Below are positions 55,601 through 64,000 of a stretch of DNA of 64,000 bases, piece after piece (within the stretch, counting starts at the first letter, position 1; each line of letters starts with the position of its first letter). Under the pieces are notes generated by a model. It saw nothing but the letters and a program-made list of their open reading frames with translations, ran no database searches and was not told the DNA's origin. This stretch comes from Morella rubra. Taxonomy: Eukaryota > Streptophyta > Magnoliopsida > Fagales > Myricaceae. The position numbers and the translations under genes were made by a program. The DNA lies in contig CM025852.1 of assembly GCA_003952965.2 (NCBI GenBank), forward strand, positions 13,855,033 through 13,919,032. Direction: 5' to 3'.

Positions 55601-57626
55601 GTTTTGACAGCCACAGGTACCCAGTTCATCCAGAATCGAGCTAAGGACTCTTCTTGCATGGCATATGAAAATTTCTAAATGCAAAAATCACGTGCAGTGC
55701 TCATAATCATATCACACAGTACTTATAGCCTTTAATATGCTAATATCAAAATGCTAGTATATTTATACCTATCTAGTGTTCATTACTTGACTTTTATTAG
55801 CTAAGTCTGAGCAGTAAGAGGTGGATGAGCTGCAGTGAATTCACCGTTTTGCTTGGTCAACTGAATGTAGTGGCAAGGAAGATAGGCTTCATTGAGTTGG
55901 GTTCTATATTCAGTTCAGTATGCATCATAATCATTAATAGATTAAATTTGTAAAAGTTTTAAATCAGCATACTTTATGAGATCTAAATTAATTCATATGG
56001 ACTTTACAGAAGATATTTGTTTTATATGTTACATTTGAATTTGGATAATATGAGTTGTTAAATTGACGTACAAATAGTTTCCATAGCTTGGCTTTTGGGT
56101 GTGTTTTTGAAGTGGTTCAATTCACTTGAGCTGTTCTAGCTCTTGTCCACATAAGCAGATGAGGAAGAAAGAACTGTCATGATCGCCCCTTCTTTTTTAT
56201 GCTTGACACGATTCCACCTCAAAGCGGATAGCAAGGGTTAAAAAGAAAGGACTGCAATTGTGTTTACGTTGTTTTTGCTTCGTGTGGTTTTTTTGTATTT
56301 GGATTTTCTATGTGGATGAAGTTGCCTTGGTTTTTTTTTTGTGTATGGATTTTCCATGTTGATGATGTGGGATTGCACTTCATTGACAGGTTCAACCAGT
56401 GTCAATGAGCCAAGTGATGTCTGAAGGAGCATATATCTTATTTTACATGAGGTACACATTCTGTTACAGGCTAAACATCCCCAAAAAAGATACCCTCTTT
56501 TCTCCTTTCTTTTTTGGTTTATTACTGCCATTTTAACAAAAAATTATATGTTTCGAGTGTATTAGCCCTCTTTGTGTTACTCTGAAGCAAGAAGAATCAA
56601 CGATTTCTTAAACTAGAGTGATTTGGATGCTTTATTTGGGCTGCGCTACAGAGAGAGTGAGAGAACATGATTAGCTTTGTCCTGTGTTTTGTGAGAGAGT
56701 GAGAGAACTGATTAACTAAATAAGTACGCAGGTGTGCTAAACCTCATTTTTTTCACTGTTATCGTTGACCTCACATGAATAGTAGTCTCTCTTCCTGCTG
56801 TATTTCGTGCTGTCTTTTTATTCTTTTCTATTGCATTTCCTGTATATGCTCCCTTCGAATTTTGGAACTGAATGATAAGGTTTTTAGGTCTTGCCCTCGT
56901 CCTCAAAGAACATATACTGATAAAGCCGTCCTACGGAAAGGTCCTGATTGTGCAAAATATTGCATATCAAAAACGCGGCAAGTTCCTGATTCTGCAAAAT
57001 ATTGCGTCTCAAAAACTCAGAAGCCTGCAAAGCCTGAAGAAAGTAGAGCTTGTAGCCACTATGTGGGTTTAGAGTCTTCAACAACTCCAAAACCGGATGT
57101 TACTTCCAGTTCTACGAAGCATACCTCTAATGGCACTCTCAGGAGGAGCACAAGTAGAAATGTCCTGCCAGTGATGGGAGCATGCACCGAGCCTGTCTGT
57201 TTGAAATTCTCTGATGCCATGTCCAGTGATTGGTCCCTTTTCACAAGCTCAGATGAGGCTTCTTTCACAACTGAGAGTACCAGAGACTCTTTTAGTACTG
57301 TAGATTATGTTGATACATGGAACATGGATACCTCGTCAATCTTCGACATCTCAAATGCCCCAAGATACTGCAGGAATTCTGCTTCTTATAGACAATTTTC
57401 AATTCATAGACCGCGTGCTAGGTTTCTTTCTGAGCAAAAGAGCCATATATTGGATTCATATTTGTCAACCCAACCCCTCAACAAATCACAGAAACAAGGA
57501 TTTTCAAACCGGCTAGCTGATCCTTCCAATGAATTCTCTTCCGAGAGTCATTGCTGCACATCTGTAAAATACGGAAGTAACCCAATACATGGTCTCGACC
57601 GAACTTCTTGTCATTGTAAAGTCTAG
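46631..57626 (+). CDS. Ubiquitin-specific protease, UBP15/UBP16 type with MYND finger, 13 exons
   Basis: It removes ubiquitin from proteins as a cysteine protease. Exons by eye: 46631-46917, 48962-49406, 49485-49941, 50012-50163, 50271-50359, 50888-50973, 51071-51233, 51342-51465, 51603-51760, 51875-51959, 54458-54670, 56390-56451, 56888-57626. All junctions are GT-AG and sum to 3,060 nt, 1,019 residues, with no stop. Residues 9-28 form a membrane segment ([18 protein letters not shown]). A MYND zinc finger spans C76-C113. The catalytic Cys box [17 protein letters not shown] puts the nucleophile at about C478. QEDAHEF follows. CMLCQHE and YRCGRC give the zinc ribbon, and [15 protein letters not shown] gives the His box, H734. 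A variable serine-rich tail follows [13 protein letters not shown]. All family residues are present, so it looks functional. Length fits Arabidopsis UBP16 (about 1,000 residues) better than UBP17. Confidence 0.93.
47557..48049. repeat. Tandem duplication of about 245 bp in UBP intron 1
   Basis: Unit 1 (47557-47800) and unit 2 (47801-48049) both run from GGGGGTACTC, through TTTCTATTGGAAAGAATTTC and a CTCTCTCCCTCCCTCC tract, to TTAGGAACCCTATTTGG. They differ at roughly a dozen sites and in the length of the pyrimidine tract. Confidence 0.92.
51960..54457 (+). other. UBP intron 10, 2.5 kb, with an unexplained insert
   Basis: This intron is much larger than introns 2-4 and 6-9 (70-137 bases). 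The section from about 52980 to 54110 is less AT-rich and holds open stretches on both strands (minus 53341-53724, plus 53691-54008), none recognised. It ends near 54100 with TACACCCCTAG, which resembles a hAT-type end. No matching left end was found, so insertion is only suspected. Confidence 0.4.
54671..56389 (+). other. UBP intron 11, 1.7 kb
   Basis: AT-rich sequence between the His-box exon and the last conserved protease exon. No coding exon is needed here, because the reading frame joins exactly. No element with clear ends was seen. Confidence 0.6.
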
Positions 57627-58905
57627 TCTGTGAGAAGTCCAGTTACTGAAGTTATAATTTAGGTAGGAAGAGATTCCGCCACCAGATTTTTATTACCCTA
57701 CTTTTACTGGGGTATGTGATCATATTAAACTAGAAAGAGGATATTCTTGTTAGTATTGTAATTGTTGTTTTACTTTGTAAAGTGCTAGCAATTTTACCAA
57801 CCATCATCCATCTGCTTCTATGTAAGTTTTTGGATGATTTTTTCCCCCCTATCTGAAGTGCATTGTTTCGGGCGACATACAGGACCCTTTTTCTTGAGCT
57901 TGTGTTGGAGTTCTGTATCACTTTTGACCAGGTTGGTGAGAAGCATTTGTCAGTAACTGACTCCTGACATGTATGTTCTATATATCACTAGCCCTTTGGA
58001 GCTAATGGTTTTACATTTATTTTATGGAAAATTTAAGAATTAATGCATGAGTTTGTGTGATTTTAAAAACCTGCCTGAGTTTCTAGAGTTGTCAGTCACT
58101 GCCTTGATTAAAGTCATTTTGAAAATCATTCTCTCCATCACATTTCTCTCTAAATTTATGAGAGTTGATGACAGTGAATGCCATGAGTCTTTAAAATAAG
58201 CAATAATTATCAATTTAATTAAATTGAAAAAATTTAAATCTTAAGGAAGCCCTACAATAAAAAAAATCATAAATTAAATAAAAAATATTTTTTTTATTTA
58301 TATTAAGAGGTGAGGCATACCATGTGTCATGTCACATCATGAGTTTCATTAGAAAATTGGACGTGACGGAAGGATTGATTTTCAAAATAACCTAAACAAA
58401 AGTAGTGATTTGCCAATTATATAAACCGAGAGAATTTTTTAAAATCTCATAATAATTCAAGCGGTGATTTTTAGATTTCTTTTATTTGATTTGTCAGTTC
58501 TATAAATCAGACACTTATTTAAAATTTCTTTTATTTGATTTGCCAATTCTATAAACTTGCTGCTTTAGTTTGCTCAAATGCCTTTATGGTCAAGAATGGC
58601 AAAAATGTATCGATTCCCTTAATTATAAGTGGGTCTAAGTGCGGTGCAGCAGACACTGGATGCTAGGGATTCTGCTCTTAGTTGTTCTACATGGAGCATG
58701 AAAGCAGATCAATTTTGGACCCATAAAGACAGTTGTACTTTTATTCAACCCATCAGACAGCACTTGACTCAAATTTTCATCAGGTTACAACATTAGAAGT
58801 TCTGAAATTCCTACATAAACTCAAGTATATATTTGTCACCATAAGCCTACAACTCTGTAACTAAGTTGATAAGCCTTGCCATATATCTCTCCACAGAAAT
58901 TCTTC
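57627..58905. other. UBP 3' flank and intergenic spacer, tail to tail with the SOUL gene
   Basis: The first few hundred bases after the UBP stop are probably its 3' untranslated region. AT-rich sequence at 58130-58560 repeats GATTTGYCARTTCTATAAA-like phrases. No gene was seen. The SOUL gene ends at 58906 on the opposite strand, so the two genes converge. Confidence 0.5.
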
Positions 58906-60180
58906 TCAAACTGTGAGTTCATCTTCGATCTGAAACAACATCCATATCTCGTTCACCCTATTTTCAAACTCAAATGGGGAGTTGTACTGCGCAACTGTGT
59001 AGCCAGATGCGTGATCAGCTCCATGACTCTTTTCAATGGCAGCAGACCAAGCAGTGTCGGCAAGGCTGGCTTGTAAGGCAGCAGCTTCCTCTCCAACATC
59101 TGAGTCAGCCACAAAACCTCTGAATTGTCTCACTGCTGCATATACGGGTTTCCATCTTTGGACATGAAGTCCTTCTGCGGGAGGTGGGTTCGCTTGGTTG
59201 ACTGTTGGTACATAAAAGCTAACGACGAACGAGGACTCACACAGAGGGCCGTCACTCGGTGAGATTTCAGTGATCACCGGCGCTGTCATCTCTATCTCTT
59301 TTTCATAATCGTTCTTCCCCTGAATATAGTCGAATAGCCTGATAGAAGACAATGACATCAATGGAGACCTCAAGTACTTTGGTTTATCTATGTGCAAATG
59401 ATTGGAAACAGCCACTAGAATATAAAAAAACTTATGGTCTTGCTACAAAATTCAGTCAAGTGTGATATGAGTAGCTTTTAAAAACAAAGAAAAGGTAGTT
59501 CGGCTGATCAAGTCTACATTCCTTATCTAAGCTTTTCCTCCTCCTCGTTATTCCGTTCCAGGATTTAATATTCATTCAATTAATACAAGTGAACAAATTT
59601 CAAAAGAAAACAGCTGTCTGGATAACGAGAAAAAGTGAGGAATGTTGGGAGGAGAACACATAAACAGAACATTTTGAAGGGTCTGACATGGTTCAACACT
59701 TGATGGGCTTTCTACGACATAGGAAAGCATCAAAGATATCCACATAGAGAATTAGGTAACTGAATCTACCGTGTAATTACAATGTCCCATGAAAAAAAAA
59801 AAAAAAAAACAAAACAGTACTTGGAGCGAGCAACCCAATTAAGCTGGTTTGGGCATGTAGCGGATGAAGTCAATGGAAAATGATCCCAGTAAGAAGCTAA
59901 GAGAAGGAGGAAAATAATCTTACTGTAAGAAGCCAGTTCTGGTAGCTTCAACCAGAGAAATATCTTGAATGGGAGAGGTCGACATCCAGACAGTGGAGTT
60001 ATAGCGGCGGATTTCGTAGCCATTGACAGCTTCGATCACATCATAACCAGGGCACTCGATGCGGGAACACGTTGGTGGAGATATCCCCACACCGTTGTTG
60101 GCAGCAGACCAGAGACCAAAGGGTAAATTTGAGAGGAGGCTTAAGAGAAGTGAGAGCTTGAACACGTTGAAAACAGCCAT
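58906..60180 (-). CDS. SOUL-family heme-binding protein with signal peptide, two exons
   Basis: Exon 1 is 60180-59924 and exon 2 is 59338-58906 (minus strand). The GT-AG intron of 585 bases joins TGFL-Q-LFDYIQG in frame, for 229 residues. Residues 1-26 (MAVFNVFKLSLLLSLLSNLP and on) are a signal peptide. The SOUL domain follows: CPGYDVIEAVNGYEIRRYN, then GKNDYEKEIEMTAPVITEIS, SFVVSFYVPTVNQANPPPAE, VYAAVRQFRGFV, YTVAQYNSPFEFENRVNEIW. SOUL proteins bind tetrapyrroles such as heme; the exact plant role is unsettled. The signal peptide suggests the secretory route. The length matches plant 'heme-binding protein 2-like' members, and no lesion was seen. It does not read through without the splice, because stops follow the donor. 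Confidence 0.93.
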
Positions 60181-60257
60181 GGCAGAGTGGTGAGGAGAAC
60201 AGACTACTTGCTGTGGGACGTGTGGTATATGGAAAGATGATACGGAAACAAAGGTTG

Positions 60258-60265
60258 CTTTATAG
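60258..60265 (-). promoter_or_regulatory. TATA box of the SOUL gene
   Basis: CTATAAAG on the minus strand lies 78 bases upstream of the start codon at 60180, a normal position for a plant core promoter with a short leader. A CTCTCTCC stretch lies just upstream. Confidence 0.6.
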
Positions 60266-62980
60266 ATGGAGAGAGCGAATAATGTTTTAGGACCACTCGT
60301 TTATACGGGACTCGTTATGATGACGTGCAAATTTAAAAAGCAACCTCGTTTACGAGAGAACCACCAACCACGTACAGTCTCTCAATTCCACAGGACCAAG
60401 TTTCCAAATTGGGGAAAAGTATATGGAGTTTATGATGTGTCTAGAATTTTGTACAATATTAATGCATGGCATATCCTATAGCAAAGAGATTATCTATATA
60501 TGCCTCTAATCTTTCAGATCATGAAGGATCCCATGCATATTTTATTTTATTTTAATTAATATAAACTATTTTGATTTAGTATCCATATTATATAAAACAG
60601 GCAATTGAAATCAGACATGTTAATTATTGTGTTCTCCAGTTATTGGCGTAGGCTATTGGCCTACCACCTTTGAGCCTTAAAAATAGTGGAGCGTCTACTA
60701 CTCGATCCCTTCATATATTCTCAAAACTATTTACAATCCACGCAAACGCAAAAAAATAAATAAATAAATAAACAAGCATTAATAAATCAGCACCAAAAGA
60801 GCAACAAAGTGACACACCAAATTTACAAAAAAATGATAGGAAAACTAAATCAATTCACTATGATAGATAGACATAATTACAATCTGAATTTATAAATACA
60901 TTTTGCACCCTCCAACTATATGAATCTTAACAATTGTATCTCAAATTATAAAAAAATATATGAGGATAAAATCGTCATCTAATGTATGAAAAAAAAATCA
61001 ATTTTCCTTTAAATTGACGGAAAAGTTGTATCTCAAATTATAAAAAAATCGGTACAATGATATCAATGTTTCTAAAATCAATAGTTGATAGGTATAAATA
61101 TGATAAAAATAGTAACATGGGTATAAGGTATCAAGACCCTCTAGTGAGAGGAAGTAATGTGTATTTATCTTTAAAAACTTTGATGCAATTTAGGACATCT
61201 CCAATATCCGTAGGGTATAATTTAGAGGCACTTACCCTAATTACTACATTGGTTTTCGAAACATAAGATATAAATAAGGCGTTAAATAATCATGGCTCGA
61301 ATATGCTTTACCTCTATATATGTCTCCCCGAGATACTATATATACAATATTGAACGGTACACTATAATTCATCCATCTTCTCCTTATTAGATTTAACATT
61401 TTTCACCAAAAATTCCATTGCTAGCGCTTTTGAGTTTAATGGACTCAGCAACGTCCTTCGTGACCGGTTTGGGAGCAAGAATATTTCTCCTACATGAGTC
61501 CACATTGACGTCCTCATTGCGGTAGACAGCCTTTCTCTTAATTTGATCTATAGTTTTTATGACCATTCTCACAAGTCACAATAGTTGGAGTGCTCCTTGC
61601 TCTTGCAGCAGCGGTCTTGGACCTTATAATTTGCTGGTGATCTTCTCCTTTGGGTTTGCACTTTCATCCTGAATCTTCTTCTCATAGGAAGGATATCGAT
61701 GTACGATGAGCTTTGATGTCTTGTTGTTCAATGGTGACCAATTATGGTTTTTCTTCATTCACCCTTGTCCATCCTTTTATTAATTTTAATAAATCTTCAC
61801 AGTAGATGTAAAGTATAAACAAAGGGGTAATGTTATAGTACGGCCCCTAATTATGTCAAAATCAATCTCGCACTTTTAAGTTTTAAAATGGCGATTTGAG
61901 TCCTTTATGTGTTGAACATGATTAATTCTCATCCTCTGTTTGAAATGACCATTAAACCACATGCAAAATGACTGAAAGACCCCTCTAAGACAAATTAAAA
62001 AAATAATAAATTAATTAAAAATAAATATATTGCTGAAATTTCGTATTACCTGAGTTTTATTAGAAGTAAGGGAGTCTGTATGTGGCTGACACAATCTAGA
62101 CACGAAGAATGACACATCCCGTTTTCTTAATGTTAACTATACAACTAGACAAATAGACACGTTTGCAAATTAAAATATAAAAATTTCATGTTAGAGGGGA
62201 CTTAGAACTGAATCAAACACTTCTTCAGTTGTCTCTCACACAACTTTCAACGGGTCAAGAAGTTTTATATCAAGTTTAAATTTCTTTAGTGTGAGTGTGA
62301 AAAATATAAAAGAAATAGAGCTGGAATTTCAACTTTGTGGCCCACTTCTTTCAGCCATGTTCAGTTTCCTCCCAAATTCATGCTGTAAGGGCTTTGATCT
62401 CATGCAAGGGCTTTGGGTCAGGCCGAGTGGGCCCTTCTCGTGATGGGCTCCTCTATGTTTTCTTTCTTTTTACAATGTAATTTTAGTCTTTCCCGAAAGA
62501 AGAAGGGAGTCGTAGGGCTCACCTCTAGTCGGAAGCCTCCCCGTTTTCTCATGTTCTAAAACTAGAAAAAGCCACGTGTTAAAAAAAAAATCGAATGGCT
62601 AGAACTGAAACATGTTCGTGTCTCCCCCTAACGTCAACGTTTACGTTTAACTCTTTTATTATGGCATGAAGAATCGTCCCAACATGAGAATGCGAAGTCA
62701 TCTCATGCAGAGTTAGCTCAGGCCGAGTCAGCTGCCGAATCTTCTTCTTCGTCTCTTAGAAAATATTTTCTTTTCCTATTTCCTACGTGTATATTACATT
62801 CTCTTCTAGCATCTTCTAAGTTTGTTAGGTTGTTAGGAAGATTCTTTTTCTTCTGTTATATATTGTACAAGCCTCTCATTCTTTGGGTGATTGAATATAC
62901 AACATCTTCCACAAAGTCTCTCTCTTCTCACGCTCATTCATCTCCTTCGTTTCCTTCTCTTGCTTTTATCCCAAACTTTG
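60266..62980. other. AT-rich intergenic sequence; LTR of the next copia element near the end
   Basis: No gene was recognised in 60266-62500. The last 300-400 bases before 62983 have LTR traits: a TATA-like TGTTATATATTG at about 62858-62869 and a pyrimidine-rich leader running to TTTGACA, directly before the copia primer site. The start of that LTR could not be fixed. Confidence 0.45.
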
Positions 62981-62983
62981 ACA

Positions 62984-62995
62984 TGGTATCAGAGC
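62984..62995 (+). other. Copia primer binding site
   Basis: TGGTATCAGAGC is the standard plant copia primer site, complementary to the 3' end of initiator methionine tRNA. It lies five bases before the gag start codon at 63000. Confidence 0.9.
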
Positions 62996-62999
62996 AAGG

Positions 63000-63909
63000 A
63001 TGACTATCGAAGAAACTCTCATTGTTCCTGCTGTCAAGAAAAAACCCACTATGACTGATAACGACAGTCCTTATTGCTTAGAAACTTCAGACAACCTAGG
63101 AACCGTTTTAGTAATAGATCTTCTTACCACTGAGAACCATGCTACTTGGTCAAGAGCTATGCAACATACTCTTCGAGCCAAGAGCAAAATCTGGTTCATA
63201 AATGGAGCCTTACCCAAACCATCTTCCATTGATCCTCTGTTCAGCAGCTGCGAACGATGTAACGACATGGTTGTTTCTTGGCGCATGAGATTTGGAATGA
63301 GTTGCAGGACTGCTTTACACAACATAATGGACCTAAAATCTATGAGCTGAAGAAAGCCTTATCCAACCTTACTCAAGGCGACGATTCTACTATGGGAAAC
63401 TTAAAGCCCTATGGGATGAAGAAAGCCTTATCCAACTTAAAATTCATTGCCAACCTGTAACTGTGAAAATTTGAAAACGGTTTCTTATCGTTATCAACGA
63501 GACTGTGTCGTACAATTTTTTATAGGATTGCATGATTCTTACTCAAATATGAGTGACCAAGTTATGATGATAGAGCCCCTACCTGCTATGAATAAAGTCT
63601 TTTATTATATATAGCAACAAAAACGACAGAGGCAAGTTCTTTCTAACATTCATAATCTTGAAAATGTTGCTCTGTTTACTCGACGAAATATGGGTTCTTC
63701 AAAATCAATCAAGCTATCTGGCAGTTTCAAGAAATACAAGTTGTATTGTACTCACTATAAAATTACTGGGCATTCTCTTAAAACTTGTTTTAAGGTCGGC
63801 AGGACATACTTCAGATCGTTGCTACAAGCTACACAGGTACCCACCCAGCCACAAGTTCTCTAACAAAAATAAGTTCAATGGAGGATCAGTGAACCAAGTA
63901 AGGGGATAA
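63000..63909 (+). pseudogene. Copia gag, frameshifted
   Basis: The first frame gives SPYCLETSDNLGTVLVIDLL, then TTENHATWSRAMQHTLRAKS and WFINGALPKPSS, the copia gag N-terminal domain. A shift at about 63280 leads to AHEIWNELQDCFTQHNGPKI and YELKKALSNLTQGD, continuing the UBN2-like part. KKALSNL is then repeated after a short direct duplication of AAGAAAGCCTTATCCAACTT. From 63780 the text GHTSDRCYKLHRYPPSHKF is the second half of a zinc knuckle. It differs in lineage from the Sirevirus-like gag at the left of the window. Confidence 0.85.
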
Positions 63910-64000
63910 TCTTTTTTTGAGGATGACAATGAAGAACCAGCTTCATTAACAAAAGGGCAAGTTCGGGAAATCATGACCTTACTAAAAAAGGACTTTATCA

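Larger units (their letters stand above)
62984..64000 (+). mobile_element. Copia element, broken, running off the right edge
   Basis: The primer site, gag start and zinc-knuckle region are present in order on the plus strand. Pol would lie beyond the window. Several stops and frame changes in the first kilobase show it is not intact. Confidence 0.85.

Noticed and set aside
61690..61735. Possible TIR-domain start of a resistance gene (text like MSFDVLLFNGD)
   Set aside because: Only about ten residues fit loosely and the frame breaks at once on both sides, so chance is the better explanation.

Overview
The window is nuclear DNA of a flowering plant, most likely a eudicot. Three intact-looking host genes have plant-type products and plant-type GT-AG introns. 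Almost everything else is layered plant transposable-element debris in an AT-rich background.

Host genes lie in the right half. A single-exon cationic amino acid transporter (CAT family) is on the minus strand at 38101-39870. A 13-exon UBP15/UBP16-type ubiquitin-specific protease with a MYND zinc finger is on the plus strand at 46631-57626; its exons were joined by eye and give an uninterrupted 1,019-codon frame. A two-exon SOUL heme-binding protein with a signal peptide is on the minus strand at 58906-60180. They do not form a functional cluster.

The left part (1-20830) is retrotransposon-dominated. It holds a remnant of a plant retroelement ORF1 (1-400), a degenerate minus-strand Sirevirus-like Ty1/copia element (2146-7262), a plus-strand LTR of a related family (7263-8719), and a large direct tandem duplication of about 5.7 kb (7458-13125 and 13150-18858). 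Each duplicate carries an LTR, a 1.0-kb TIR element, two C-terminal exons of a dead terpene synthase, and a copia gag fragment. The duplication junction holds a 24-nt filler that matches LTR sequence at 8461-8484.

The middle (20830-37830) is DNA-transposon and nested-element territory. It has a 0.95-kb foldback element inside a TTCGAA-rich region, a 2.3-kb hAT-like element with an internal 954-bp tandem duplication, at least three copies of a CCGGAAT-rich TIR family, and MITEs. A complete non-autonomous Ty3/gypsy-type element (30615-36373, identical 5-bp TSD) carries about 20 copies of a 53-bp minisatellite, which is itself split by an 885-bp hAT-like insertion. A copia LTR also sits inside this element.

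Between CAT and UBP lie three palindromic foldback elements. Two have exact 9-bp target duplications typical of Mutator-like elements, and one of these has a very GC-rich, nearly perfect palindromic core. A dead copia RT/RNase H fragment sits just upstream of the UBP start codon. The right edge enters another broken copia element (from about 62980).

No wholly new system could be demonstrated. The best candidates for follow-up are the GC-rich foldback, the minisatellite-bearing retroelement, and the tandem duplication that carries a terpene synthase fragment.
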